DNA from: Tritrichomonas foetus
Lineage: Eukaryota; Parabasalia; Tritrichomonadida; Tritrichomonadidae
Assembly (NCBI GenBank): GCA_001839685.1
Contig: MLAK01000719.1
Span: 4,242 to 68,241 of the forward strand
Direction: 5' to 3'
Length of the DNA: 64,000 bases
Shown here: piece after piece, positions 16,798 to 28,400 of the stretch
Layout of the letters: each line of letters opens with the position of its first letter
How positions within the stretch are numbered: the stretch's first letter is position 1
The notes under the pieces: generated by a model
Databases searched by the model: none
Seen by the model: only the letters and a program-made list of their open reading frames with translations
Told to the model about the DNA's origin: nothing
Position numbers and translations under genes: made by a program

Positions 16798-17208
16798 ATG
16801 CTTGATCTTTGGTCTGATTCTGATTCTGATGTTGAAGAACCAAAAAAAACAGAAGAAGTGAAAGACGACGATCAAGAAGCAGAAGCTCCATACAAGGGAC
16901 AATTCCCATATCTTGCTCGCCAAGATCTTGCATCAGATGAAGTTTTTTTTATTTTAATTCAAACTTCCTTAAATAAATTTATATTCGAGTGGTTTTCCTC
17001 CAAAGCTAATTCATCATCCCTATACGAATTTGTTGCTATGTTCGAAAAAGTACCGCCTCACACCTTCTATTTAATCGATACTGATAATAATATGATTCTC
17101 GACCGAAACAAAGAACTTGTGAAGCTTCTCACTGATATTAATAAGGGCAATACACGAACAAGATTTCACCTACGGGTGAGTTTTGATGTAAAAAGGAAAA
17201 ACAAATAA
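16798..17208 (+). CDS. small acidic protein, unknown
   Basis: A 136-aa product with an ATG start. The first 35 residues are acidic (WSDSDSDVEEPKKTEE). Residues about 48-130 look globular, with alternating hydrophobic strands (FFILIQTSL, TFYLIDTD, RFHLRVSFD) that might form a small ubiquitin-like beta-grasp fold; this is only an impression. The tail is basic (DVKRKNK). The neighbouring upstream motifs (TCACCTT, TAACGGA) support a real gene. I cannot name a family. Confidence 0.6.
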   Translation: MLDLWSDSDSDVEEPKKTEEVKDDDQEAEAPYKGQFPYLARQDLASDEVFFILIQTSLNKFIFEWFSSKANSSSLYEFVAMFEKVPPHTFYLIDTDNNMILDRNKELVKLLTDINKGNTRTRFHLRVSFDVKRKNK

Positions 17209-17702
17209 TTTTGCCAAAAATGAAAAACGAATTTGACTAACAATTCAATGTTTCATCTCCATTTCAAAGAAACAAATTCATTTTATTAAGATCAAATTTG
17301 ATTTCTCATGATTTTCTAAAAAAATGATTGGTTTTTATGAAAATTGTTTCAAATTGAAAAGACTTTTTAAAAGCTTCACAATTTTACAATTCATCAGACG
17401 AAGAGAATATTTATTTGCTCTAGCAACTATTATACTATTGTTTTAAATCGTTATTGTATGACATACATTATTGATCAGCTAATTTTATCAAAAAAATTCC
17501 AAAATTTATTCTACATTCCAACTTGAAAAATATGAATAAATATTTATAATATACAAATTGCGAATTCGAGATGTAAATAATTTTTTACTATCTTATAAAA
17601 TACAAAAGTGTAAAATCTGGTACAAGCATGTTTCTTTTTTGATTCCATCGAAAGTATTGCCTTTTTTTTATAACTAATTTCTTCATTGAAGTTGATCAAT
17701 TC
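17209..17702. other. convergent intergenic; nothing recognised
   Basis: A/T-rich spacer between convergent genes. No repeats longer than simple runs, no ORF, and no tRNA-like arms were noticed. Confidence 0.5.
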
Positions 17703-19892
17703 TTATGTGAGAGATTCATTTTTATAGAAATTATTTTCATATTGTTCAATTTTCTTCATTTCTTCATCAAGGATAGTCTGTAATTGAATAAACAAATTTG
17801 CAAGGCCAAAATCTTCGCTGTGAGTCAAAGTTTGAAGAAAAGTTGATTCAAAAGATGTCCAAAGATTGATGAATTCATCACTGACAATTGTTCGAAAACT
17901 GTCACTTTTCATTAAACATGTAGAAAACAGTGAAAATGTTGTTAGAATTCGATAATTTTCTGTTACAATGAGTGCATTCATTAAATATTCCATCCTTTTA
18001 GTACTAATCATTTCTATTTTCCGTAAAGATTCATTCAATAGATCAAATCTAAGAAAATAAGGAATTGTTGTCAGGTTTCTAAGTTGTTCTACACTTTCCC
18101 AAAAAATACATTTCCTTCTTTTCGACAGTCCATGATAAGCAGTAGTTATAGGTGTACCTTTTTTAGCTTCTGAGTACTTCGACCATAAATTTGAGAGTTC
18201 CATAAATTTATTTGAATATTGTTTAAATAATTCGACCAAATATGGCTGAATTTGAACCAAATATGATGTTTGTGTTAGTTTGGGTGTTAAAAACTCAAAA
18301 GTTTGACAATTGGCGACTAAGCCGAAAGTCATGTTATAATGATTTGCACTTAAATCATTAAAATCTGTTAATACATTAACAAAAATTTGCTGATATAAAA
18401 ATAATTCGAACCTTTTGGCAATTGATTTCAATTTTTCTAGTGATTTGTGTTGTGCGTAATTATAAAAATCATCATCAACAACATTTTTGTATTTGTCACT
18501 TTGAAGCATGTCAATGACTGTGTCACCTTGAATTGTAATATTGCTTTCAATTAGTCCAAAAATCCTTTCTTTCTCGAAATCTATTTTAAAAGGAGCCTTT
18601 TGAGTTAAAGAAATTTCATCATTATGTGAATTCACAAGTGAATCTTCAGGAGAAAGTTCAGAAGTATAAGGATTTTCAGATGATGCTTGATTTTCAGATG
18701 ATGCATGATGCTCTGAGGAAGAAGAAGAAGAAGAAGAACGAGTTGTAGATTTTGGATGTTTGTGAAAATATGGTGTAAAATTGTTGAAAATCACATTTCC
18801 AAATGTCATATCGAACCTTTCAAAGCTAGGATATACTCTTACCCAATAAGGTGAATATAAAATGTCATCAGGAACTGTATATTTGTAATCAAAAGTTAAG
18901 CGATCAACACTTTTTAATAATTTCGTCACGTATTTGATTTCATGAGAAGATACAAGTAAATTCAAATATTTGTGACTGAAAGGTTGATACAAATATGGAA
19001 CTTCATATTTTGATGATGTTTGTAATAATAAAGAAATTGTATTATTCATTTTTGCTGGTTCTAAAATATTCTTTAAAATTTTTACAAACATATCTTTGTG
19101 ATTTGTATATGGTGATGACTCTATCCAGCGTTCGGCACCAAAAATGAAAAATTGCTGGAAAAAGAAATAGGAAACCATTCCAATTGTCCATCCTATATCT
19201 TTCATGATATTAATTAATAAAATATGTGTTGATGGAATTAATGATAAAGCGCTATTCAAAAACTCGAAAAATTGATTTGAGATATTTTCATAGGTTAATT
19301 TGGAAATTGCAATTTCATTTAAATTAATTTCACTGCCAAACTTAATAACAAATCGTGTCATTACATGCTCAATATATCGAAACGTTGGAAGTCCTCTGAA
19401 AAATGGTGTTACTATTTTACAAGCTTTTTTAGGCTTGGTTTTCCCAATTATATGAGTATAAAACATTGCTGCAATTTCTACATATTCTTCTGAAGAAAAA
19501 TAGCCAAAAACCATTGGAATTACTGCATTCACTATATATTGGAATTCTTTTTTCGTCAATGATGTGCGAGGCGCTTTTAGGACCGCATTTGAAAAGCTAT
19601 CTAAATCACTATAAATTTGCGGAATCAAAAGTGAAGAATTTTGAACGATATCTGATGCGATTTCATCAGGATTTAAAATTTTCTGATTGAACACAAAATT
19701 TGTTAGTTCTTGCTTGGTTGGTGCAAATTCTGGATAGTTGGTATACTGCAACTCGAAATTGTTGATTAATCTTTGGCGAACGATAATTTCTTGGCGTTGG
19801 TTTTCGATGCTTGTATTCGACTTTTTGATTAAGTCTGACATATTCGTTGGGACGTAGCTACGATAAAAGTTGTACGCGGCTTTTTCATCCAT
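17703..19892 (-). CDS. 729-aa helical protein, unknown
   Basis: A large, mostly alpha-helical, cytosolic-looking protein with a true ATG start. The N-terminal helical region (1-370) contains several hydrophobic helices but no clear membrane domain. A Ser-rich linker at about 385-425 includes a run of eight Ser (SSSSSSSSEHHASSENQASS). A second helical region runs from 440 to 729. Length and rhythm recall GTPase-regulator or HEAT-like scaffolds, but no diagnostic motif (such as an Arg finger) could be identified. It has no partner in the neighbourhood. Treat as conserved hypothetical. Confidence 0.75.
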   Translation of the reverse strand: MDEKAAYNFYRSYVPTNMSDLIKKSNTSIENQRQEIIVRQRLINNFELQYTNYPEFAPTKQELTNFVFNQKILNPDEIASDIVQNSSLLIPQIYSDLDSFSNAVLKAPRTSLTKKEFQYIVNAVIPMVFGYFSSEEYVEIAAMFYTHIIGKTKPKKACKIVTPFFRGLPTFRYIEHVMTRFVIKFGSEINLNEIAISKLTYENISNQFFEFLNSALSLIPSTHILLINIMKDIGWTIGMVSYFFFQQFFIFGAERWIESSPYTNHKDMFVKILKNILEPAKMNNTISLLLQTSSKYEVPYLYQPFSHKYLNLLVSSHEIKYVTKLLKSVDRLTFDYKYTVPDDILYSPYWVRVYPSFERFDMTFGNVIFNNFTPYFHKHPKSTTRSSSSSSSSEHHASSENQASSENPYTSELSPEDSLVNSHNDEISLTQKAPFKIDFEKERIFGLIESNITIQGDTVIDMLQSDKYKNVVDDDFYNYAQHKSLEKLKSIAKRFELFLYQQIFVNVLTDFNDLSANHYNMTFGLVANCQTFEFLTPKLTQTSYLVQIQPYLVELFKQYSNKFMELSNLWSKYSEAKKGTPITTAYHGLSKRRKCIFWESVEQLRNLTTIPYFLRFDLLNESLRKIEMISTKRMEYLMNALIVTENYRILTTFSLFSTCLMKSDSFRTIVSDEFINLWTSFESTFLQTLTHSEDFGLANLFIQLQTILDEEMKKIEQYENNFYKNESLT

Positions 19893-20839
19893 TGCTAACA
19901 GATCACAGTGGTATTTAAATCCTCAAAATCCCCAAAACGATAACTTTTTTTCAATACAAATAGAAAAATGCCAAACATTTTAATTCAAAAATGTTGTATG
20001 CCAAAATAACCTTGGTTGTTTACCAGTCAGATTAAGAACATTATTATTAATATTATGGCATAAAGAGATCAATGAATATCAATACAATAGTTATTTCAGC
20101 CATAATACTCACTTTGCTCTGAATTATACATCATAATAATATTTTATCTAATCAATTTTTTTTTCTTTTATTTTACTGAGTCATTATTCCTTCACTTCTG
20201 TAAATTGTACAATAACAATAATTATTAGCATGACTTGATCTCATTAAGCGTGACTTTCTCTTTCATGACGTGAAATTTCCATAACATCAATTCTTATTTG
20301 AATATGATATTCATTTTGAGTGAACTGATTTACGCAATGATTGTATCATCTCATACATTGCATATTTGTCACTATTCCTCTTTCTGGAATACTGTCTAAT
20401 TGCGGATTCTCATTCCCAGACTAAAATTTTTTCTTTTCTCTCACCCAAAAGGAAAAAGCTATTTAGATTTTCTACCATTGGATGAAAATTAGAAAATTAA
20501 CAAAACAGAAACTTATTAAATCAGGTATAGAATTAACAATATTTAGAATCATCATTAGATATAGAGAATGTATCCACTTAACAATCATTATAAAGATTCA
20601 TTTTAGTAAAATCTAACAAAGAACAATGCAAATTCTAACAATCTTTGATAAATAATAAAAGCGTGATGAGGCACAAGATGAAATCATTCCAATATGTATG
20701 AATCATCGTTTAGAAGAAGATTGATTTCAATCAATAATGAATTAAATTAATATTGAGTGAAATTAATAAAATTAAAGCATTCATGAATTAAAGCAAACAA
20801 AAAACAGAAAATAAAACATTTAAAACGTAAAATACATTT
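19893..20839. other. intergenic, about 0.95 kb, nothing recognised
   Basis: A/T-rich DNA between two - strand genes. I checked both strands by eye for ORFs, tRNA T-arm sequence and tandem repeats and saw none that can be supported. Confidence 0.5.
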
Positions 20840-21628
20840 TTATGGTGATTGAACTGGATTAACTTTGGCCATTTGTTCTTCAAGAGTGTCATATCTCTTA
20901 TCAATTGCTTTCACCATTTCATCTGTGTATTGTTTAATTATCTGTCGCATTGTCGCCAAATCGAGGTTTTCTTGGTCGCGTGGAAGGGCTAAAATTGGGA
21001 ATTCCTCTTCTTCTGGGATGATTGGTCGAATTTCCTCACACTCAGATAAGGGGACGGGAGCCATTGGTCGAAACACTTTCTTCATTTCAAGGAAATATGC
21101 TGTGTGATTTTCCAGGTAGTGAGGGTGGAGAATTAGTCTCAAAGGTCGTAAAAATGAAACAGTTACATATTTAATTAATTCTGAGGCTTCTTGAGTAGTG
21201 AAAATGAAATCTGGCTGATTGAATTCAGTGAAGAGTGTTCTAAATTGTTCAAAAAGTTCTCCTCTCAAAGCTTCATAATCCAAATTTGGATCCTCTTGGA
21301 CACGAGATATTCCTGTCTCAAGAAGTTTGTGAAGTGATCTACAGAAAAATTGAAGTTTGTTCGCATCAAAATTTGCTTCTTGACAATAAACAGCATTTCC
21401 AAAATGGAAGTCGATTGTAGCTGTTGCCTTAAAGTTGTATTTGTAGTCATCTTCTGAAATAGAAAACATAGCGAAAAGTTGTTGAAGTCTTTCTTCGTCT
21501 GTTTGACATTCAAGATATTTGGCTGTAGCGGCAGTCGTCCATCCATTTCCAGCAACTAATTTTTCTGTCTCATCAACACCTTTCTTACCCTTGCCTGAAA
21601 TTGTCCTTGCTTTCTTTTTGCTTGACAT
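20840..21628 (-). CDS. CFAP119/CCDC189-like flagellar protein
   Basis: The 262-aa product has a basic N-terminus (MSSKKKARTISGKGKKG). Its central helical region (about 45-180) resembles CFAP119 (CCDC189, Chlamydomonas FAP119): a hydrophobic stretch ending in FHFGNAVYCQEANFDANKLQ, then an L-F-EQFRTLFTEF segment, then the 'FTTQEASELIKYVTVSFLRP' helix ahead of a conserved H-Y region. The family is a ciliary/flagellar axoneme component needed for motility in animals and algae. The remainder (200-262) is acidic then coiled. It is head-to-head with the DNAAF10 gene, consistent with a flagellar role. The name comes from remembered family patterns, so moderate confidence. Confidence 0.6.
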   Translation of the reverse strand: MSSKKKARTISGKGKKGVDETEKLVAGNGWTTAATAKYLECQTDEERLQQLFAMFSISEDDYKYNFKATATIDFHFGNAVYCQEANFDANKLQFFCRSLHKLLETGISRVQEDPNLDYEALRGELFEQFRTLFTEFNQPDFIFTTQEASELIKYVTVSFLRPLRLILHPHYLENHTAYFLEMKKVFRPMAPVPLSECEEIRPIIPEEEEFPILALPRDQENLDLATMRQIIKQYTDEMVKAIDKRYDTLEEQMAKVNPVQSP

Positions 21629-22169
21629 TTTTCGAAATTATTTTTTGTTGAGTTCTTGGTGTACGTTAATTTGTTGGATATATTTTGATTATAAACTTTT
21701 TCCATATATATTTGGTAATAAGCCAGTAATTGTGATATATCGGCTAAATAAAGATTTAAAAACAATTTCAATTTATACTGAAATTATCATTTGTCTTTTT
21801 AGTTATATATCTCCATTTATAATTTTTATTTAGTGTTTTTATTATCATTGATACTGATTTTATTGGATTATATTTCAAAAAAATGCCAAAATTCCCTACT
21901 TCATTCATAATGAGTGACCCAGTGATGTGATTTTGTCGAAGTTCTCCTTCGACCTATTATAATTTCAATAACACTGTGATCAGTATTTAAAAAGTTTCTT
22001 TCGCAAAAACGAATTAAAAAACGAACACCATGACATGCTCGATAAAAAATCTATTCAATTCCCTCAGTTCACAAAAATTGTATGGGACTCATAGAAATCC
22101 TCTTCAGAAAAACTGAAATAGAAAACGTAATCGGCTATTTATCTTTAAAAATCATCATTCATCTTGAAT
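21629..22169. promoter_or_regulatory. 541-bp divergent region shared by two flagellar genes
   Basis: It lies between the CFAP119-like start (-) and the DNAAF10 start (+). The + strand end reads TCATTCATCTTGAAT directly before the ATG, fitting a TCA-Py-(T/A) initiator. The - strand side has CTCAAC and an A-rich leader. It could coordinate both genes; no shared palindrome was identified. Confidence 0.4.
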
Positions 22170-23219
22170 ATGCCGCCCAAGCCAAAGGTAGCCTTCGAAA
22201 AGTCGCACATTGTCGAGATTCTTTGTGAATCTCTCCCGTACACAGTTCACGATGCCCGCTGGGTTCCAACATCCTGCCGATTTTGTGTTGTTGGATCTCG
22301 TCCACGCGCCACAGGAGCCCTCCAGGTCTACCGAATGAACACACAGGCCACAAATCAAAGTGATAGAATGATGAAAATTGTCGATGTCGAGACAGAAGCG
22401 GCTATAAAATGCTGCACATTTCAAGCATGCGATCCTATTCAGAGACATGTCGCAACTGGTGGATTTACAGGTCTACTTGAAGTATACGACTTACTCGACG
22501 CACGAAAACCAGTTTTCAAGAATAAATGTCATGAAGAAACAATTAATGCAATCGACGGAGGAGGAGCCCCAGGCCCTTGCGAATTCGTTACAGGATCCAG
22601 AGACGGCCGCGTACACGTTTCCGACATACGCTGTGCAGACTCGGTTGTGGCATCTCTTGTTCCGGAGAAAGACAAGCGCGACTGCTGGGCAGTTTCAATG
22701 GGTGGAACGACCGGGCCACAAGACAGAACGGTTATTGCCGGTTTTGACAATGGTGATGTGAAGTTATGGGATTTGAGAACAAGTTCTGTCACTTGGGAAA
22801 CAAACCTTAGAAATGGTGTTGTTTCACTTCAGCTTTCAGACAGGACACGCTCATTAAATCGCTTAGTTTGTGGCTGTTTGTCTGGCCAAATCGTGTCCTT
22901 CGATCTGACTGATAAGCCAGCAGATAAAGGATACGCCTCATATACTCAGAAAACTAAGGATACAGCAACAGTGTGGGTAATCCAGCACTGTCCACAGAGG
23001 AAAGAAGTTGTTGCAACCACAGGAGGTTCTGGCGAACTGATGATTTGGAGGAAAGACAAAAAGTCACTTAAGCTTGAGAAACTCTGCACATCACAACTCA
23101 GCACACAACCAATAGCGTCCCTTGACTGGCACCCAGACAAGGAAGGACTTTGCGTAATGACCGCATTTGATCAGACTGTTAGAATTGCATATGTGACACA
23201 CTTGAAACCGGGCCAGTGA
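22170..23219 (+). CDS. DNAAF10: WD40 protein DNAAF10 (WDR92/Monad), dynein assembly factor
   Basis: A 349-aa seven-bladed WD40 protein. Matches to WDR92 run along the whole length: FEKSHIVEILCESLPYTVHDARWVPTSC, KPVFKNKCHEETINAIDGGG, FVTGSRDGRVHVSDIR, KRDCWAVSMGG, GFDNGDVKLWDLR, WETNLRNGVVSLQ, KGYASYTQKTKDTATVWVIQ and LSTQPIASLDWHPDKEGLCV. WDR92/DNAAF10 works with R2TP-type co-chaperones in cytoplasmic preassembly of axonemal dynein arms and is found essentially only in organisms with motile cilia, so the cell is flagellated. Length is as usual for the family. I start at ATG 22170 because the frame two codons upstream opens with TTG. Confidence 0.93.
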   Translation: MPPKPKVAFEKSHIVEILCESLPYTVHDARWVPTSCRFCVVGSRPRATGALQVYRMNTQATNQSDRMMKIVDVETEAAIKCCTFQACDPIQRHVATGGFTGLLEVYDLLDARKPVFKNKCHEETINAIDGGGAPGPCEFVTGSRDGRVHVSDIRCADSVVASLVPEKDKRDCWAVSMGGTTGPQDRTVIAGFDNGDVKLWDLRTSSVTWETNLRNGVVSLQLSDRTRSLNRLVCGCLSGQIVSFDLTDKPADKGYASYTQKTKDTATVWVIQHCPQRKEVVATTGGSGELMIWRKDKKSLKLEKLCTSQLSTQPIASLDWHPDKEGLCVMTAFDQTVRIAYVTHLKPGQ

Positions 23220-24390
23220 ATCATTTTATTTGCCATAATAAAGATCAATAATGTAATTTTTTTTACTTCTTTTATTATTATTGTTGTTCAAGTTATTGTT
23301 ATTATTATTGTGTTTCCTATAAATGAAATTGTTGATTTACCCGTATTCATTTATAGAATCATGGAAAGTTTTCTCATAAAAAGCATCTTGTCAAGGAAAT
23401 ATTCTTGTCTTGATTTTACAAATGTACTGAAAACTATTATCACGTTTTCCGCGTAGTAGTTCATGATTTAGTTCAGTATAAGATTAATGAAGAATGTTTG
23501 AATAAAAAAATATAGGATTAACCATTTGTAAGTCTTTAATATTCGGCTATCTTCGAAAGAAAAAACATCCTCGTGTGATATATTCATTTTTTCTGACACC
23601 TAGGTATCATTTAAATAAAAATATTACATTGAAGGGTGCAGCTGATTCATGTGTAAGTCAACTATACGATACATAAATAAAAGGGAATAATTGAGTTTGA
23701 ATGTAGATATCTTTTCTCTCTGTTACTCTATATTGTGAGTGTTTTTGGCATATGTTATCCCTGTCATCTCCGAATGGAAACATTCACTATGATATCATAT
23801 TAGAGAATCAAGAAAACTAAATGAATTGCCTAAAGCTTCATATGAAGTTTTTTTTTAGTGATTCTTTTTAAAGTTATTTATATTTTTTCTAATTAATCGA
23901 ATAATGAGACATTGAGCATAGCATATTTAATTGATTTTTCTCCTCATTTATAATAATATCACCAATTATTATCATCTTCAAATATATTAGCAATTCATAT
24001 TTTTAAAAATATACAATAGATATTAAAACAAGGTTCTGCATAGAGTAATAATGTTATTATACACCTAACATTTATTATCTTTGTTCAATGAAATATTATC
24101 ATCTCTTCAACTTTCGTCAAAGTAATTTATTTATCCAAAACCATTTATTTACCTTCAAGTAATCCTGATATGAAAGGAAAATCTTCTTTGACATATATAT
24201 CTGGAAATACGAGATTACGATTCATTCATTGAACCATTTTGGAACTCAATGCCAAAATAGTGCTTCATTGAATTTTCGTTTAAAACGTTTCTTCAAACCA
24301 TCCAATATTCAATTCAGAATATTCACAATATCCATCTAAGAATTTATTTCAAAAATTCAGAAGTCTAAGAAAAGAAAATTAAAAAGATTG
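23220..24390. other. long intergenic with (TTA/TTG)n run
   Basis: Contains a trinucleotide tract of TTA and TTG repeats at about 23271-23312, just after the DNAAF10 stop. The remaining 1.1 kb is A/T-rich. No ORF, tRNA or repeat array was supported. Confidence 0.5.
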
Positions 24391-24957
24391 ATGAAAACTC
24401 GCAACACTGTCCAAATGCCTGAAGATGAAACACAAGACTTCAAAATGAAATCTCTTGCTTTTTCATATTTAGTGCACCAACTGATTGAAAAACGGCAAGA
24501 AAATAAAAATAATGAAATTTCAGAAAATAATCTAAAAAATAAAGAGGCTGAAAACAGAAAAGATCAAAATAAATCACAAAAACTGAATAAAAATAAAATG
24601 ACATCAGAAATAAGATGCATCTGTGGTGTAAACACGCCAAATGATGAAAAAGAATTAATTATTTGTCCAACATGTCAATATTACCTTCATAGTGAATGCT
24701 TAGCTTTTACTAACATGACGGATTTTATATGCCCATTTTGTAAATTTCAGATGAATGGTGTTGATGAATTTCATCAATTAAAAAACTATATGGCCACTGT
24801 TGCAGCTGAAGTGCAGGCAATAACAAAAGATCTAGAGGTATCAAAATCTATAGAATCAGATAAAACATTAGGCGATATCGAAAAGAAGCAAAAACTAAAT
24901 CAACAGTTCACAGAAATTTTATCACATCTGAATAAGTTTGATGTTCTATTTAAATAG
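24391..24957 (+). CDS. PHD-finger protein
   Basis: The 188-aa product has one PHD-type zinc finger at about 76-122: CICG, then CPTC, then LHSEC, then CPFC. This gives the C4HC3 ligand order C-x-C / C-x2-C / H-x2-C / C-x2-C. PHD fingers commonly read histone H3 tails; the aromatic cage is partly visible (YYLHSE). The flanks are Lys/Asn/Glu-rich and helical (a coiled segment at about 130-188). There is no ING-type N-terminus. A nuclear chromatin role is inferred. The start is ATG 24391; one codon upstream there is only a TTG. Confidence 0.8.
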   Translation: MKTRNTVQMPEDETQDFKMKSLAFSYLVHQLIEKRQENKNNEISENNLKNKEAENRKDQNKSQKLNKNKMTSEIRCICGVNTPNDEKELIICPTCQYYLHSECLAFTNMTDFICPFCKFQMNGVDEFHQLKNYMATVAAEVQAITKDLEVSKSIESDKTLGDIEKKQKLNQQFTEILSHLNKFDVLFK

Positions 24958-25373
24958 TGTGATGTTTTTGTTTGATTATTTATAAATAAAATAATGCATA
25001 TAGTCGATACTACATTGTTGTTGCCTTCTTGCTTTTTTTCTTTTTCCTTTCTTCGGTTACTGAAACAAAACATAAACATTTCACCATTTGTTTTATCTTT
25101 TGTTGATAGCAGAAATCGTGATTGAATATGCTCAGAAGATCGGAATGAAATTAAAACAATTGTATTTCGTGATTTCTTTCGGTAATCTAAATCTAATGAA
25201 ATTAAATTTTGAATTAATTTCTAGAAAATAAACAATTATTTTTAGTAATGGTCGAAATAGTTTTCCTCATTACATCTGTATGCATCATCGACAAAGAGCA
25301 AGAAAAATAATAGGACAACTACTGAGTAATCATTTTGATAACGAATTAATTTTATGATTCTAGGATGTAAAAN

Positions 25374-25414
<41 letters not shown>

Positions 25415-25468
25415 AAANNCAGTAACAAGTATGATAAATTTTATAGCAAAAATCATGTTTTAATTAAT
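24958..25468. other. convergent intergenic with poly-A tract and ambiguous bases
   Basis: It contains a nearly uninterrupted run of A at 25369-25410 with one n at 25373, followed by nn at 25418-25419. This looks like a homopolymer or gap join in the assembly. No gene was seen. Confidence 0.6.
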
Positions 25469-28400
25469 TTAAAGTTCTAAGAAGAGGGTCTTTGGTTCTG
25501 GCCACTTTTCTGGCGTCTTGACAACAAGATATTGTTTAGCTGTAACTGGATATTCAGCAAAGAAGAACACATTATTACCGGTATCAGAAACATCTTGATC
25601 TTTGCCATAATGGCGACGAAGACCATAATCCACACGTTGAAGTTTACGTAATTTCTGGTTCTGTGCACGTATGCTAACTGTTTGTTTAGGTGCTTCTTGT
25701 GTGGCAACCTTGAGTTCGCCTTTACAGAGCATACAAGATGTTCTATGCTGACCACATTTTTGGTCATCATGATAAGAGTGGCCGCATTCAAAAACAAGTG
25801 CACCAACACCACCTGCACCAGTGATTGGTGTATTGCAGTATACACAATTAGTTGTATAAACAAAAGCCGCTCTTGTTTTTGTACGTTGTGCTCTATCGTA
25901 AAGATTGATACAATCCTCCATTAACAATTGGACAACTGTGTCTGAAAGCTTCTGATTATAATCTATGTACTTAAAGACAGCAGAAAGAGCAGTTCGATAC
26001 AAAATTTGGTTGATTTCTTTAAACTGAAGTTGATATGTTGTGAAAATATTGTCAGGTGATGATCGATTTTGTTGTAAGGTTTCAACAATGAAGAATGCAA
26101 AGAATAAACAAATACTGCGACGAGTATCTGGATCAACTTCAGGAACAAGCATTGGACATTCATTACCTTCGGCATCATAACTCTTTGGTTGGATGAGGTA
26201 CAGTGGAAGTTGGAATGAAAGGAAAATGTCTTTCCACATACGATCAGTTAATTGATTTGGTGCTTTCGAAAGTAGTTCGAATGTAATTAAAACTGTTTCA
26301 TATGCTTTCTTTAATTCTGGTTCTTCTTTAACAAGATCAATCGAAGGTGCATTGATTCTTTGTCTTGATTGAATTGCATCAACCAAATCAGCTTCAAGCT
26401 CTTCAGCAACGAGATTGACAGCACTTTGCATATCACCAAGCATTGTATGAATGTGAATACAAGCATCAATGACACGATATTTAGTGCAAATTGGTAAAGC
26501 TTTGTCAATTTCGATAGATTGGCTTGATTTGATCATTGGAAGAACATCTGGTGGTGAAAACTTGCAGGTAAGCTCGAAGAGTTCGAAATGATCTTCATCT
26601 GTTAAGATTTTAACATATTCGGATTCAGCAAATGCACGTAAGTAAAGGAACTTAATGAATAAGTTTGGTTCTTTCTTAATGAATAAGCGTGCATAATCTG
26701 GATAGTCATGACCAATGAGTTCGACTGCTTTTTCAGGATTAATTAAAACAAGAAGACCAAGATGTTTCTTAATTGCTTCTTGCATAATTGTATCATCAGA
26801 AACTTTATATTCTTTACTTAAAAGTGCATGATTCACATCAGAGTCAATTTTAGCTGAAGTTCTTCTTGTTAAATCATTAACTTTAACAGATAATCTTCTT
26901 TGACGTGGAATGAATGGAGTATCTTCACCTTGCTCTTCTTTTTCACCTTCATCGTCATTGGTTTCTGAACCTTCTTTCTTTTCTTTATCCTCAGTTTCAT
27001 TCCTCTTATGTCTCTTAGTTTTCTTTGGATTTTCTGAGTCTGATTCATTGCTTTCTGAATCAGATTTATTAGTGAAAACAATTTGTGCATGCTTCTTCTT
27101 CTTTGAAGCCTTTCGACGATCTGAAGATGAACTTGATGATGATGATGAACTTTCTTCTTCATCATCTTCTTCCTCGTCCTCTTCTTCTTCATCACTGTCG
27201 CTTCCAGTTTTAATGATAATCTTGACTGGTGAAGATTCTTTCTTGTGAGACTTTCTCTTTGATTTCCTTGATTTCTTCTTTTTAATTTCTGAGGATTCTT
27301 CGTTTTGATCTTCTTCTTCTTCTTTATTTGCTTTCTTTTCATTCTGATCTTCTTCTTCTTCTTCCTCTTCTTCATTATCATCAGAACTATAATCAAATCC
27401 GGCAAATTCGTTCATCATTGTCTTAGGTACAGGTGCATCAATGATAATTGGATGTTCTGGGTCAACTTCTTGATCTTGTTTAATAAAGGCCCCTTTAATG
27501 TTGGATTGTAAAGCATCTGGAGCAGTTTTAGAAGCAACAATTTCTGCAGCTTCAAGGGACTTGGATTTAACTTCATTTGCGGTATCTTTGATTTTATCGA
27601 ATATGGATTTTTCTGGTTCAACAACTTTGGGAAAATCGTCTTCATTTCCTGAACTTGCAACGAAGTCTTCTTCTTCTTCATGCAGTTCTTCACATTTTGG
27701 CGGTTCTGTTGATCTCATTGGATCTAGATAAGGATTCTGGATATATAAGAAAATACGTGGCCTGAATTCTTCAGAGAGTGCCATAGTTTGAATAACTCTG
27801 TCATAATTTCGTGATGGCAAATATATTTCATTTGCTATTCGTGCAAACCCAGCAGCTTCACAATAATCAATTATTTCTGGATATTTAATTAAATCTGGAT
27901 ATTGATCATGAATCAGCATGATTACAGATTCTCTAACTGATGTACGTGATATTTTGGTTTCGAATGCCCATGTGATCAAAAAGCTGATGCATGAGTGAGG
28001 AATCTTAATTTGACAATTAACAATGTGTTCACCAATAACATCAATTGTCTTTAATGACTTATCAGGGCAGCAAGAACAAGTACGGAGAATTGCATCACAA
28101 ATTGCAGGATATCCAAATGTTGTTCCATTTCTAAGTTCAATAGGAAGAAGATCGACAAATGCTTGTGCAAACTTTGGTGCAAGGTCCCAATTCTTTGAAA
28201 GCAAAAGAAGTAAACGAGAATAAGCTCCATTTGTTGATGTACAGAACCATAATGTTAAAAGTTGTCTATGTACTTTTAATAATTTGTATTTCTCAGTAAT
28301 AAAAATATCACTCATATAATCAATGAGCTTTTCATTATGTAATAAGTAAATGCATGGTGAAACAAAGTCTTCAAAGCATTGGGTCCAAAGAGTGAGAAGG

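Noticed and set aside
27305..27511. Phe-rich + strand ORF
   Set aside because: Antisense of the Vps8 poly-Glu/Lys insert.
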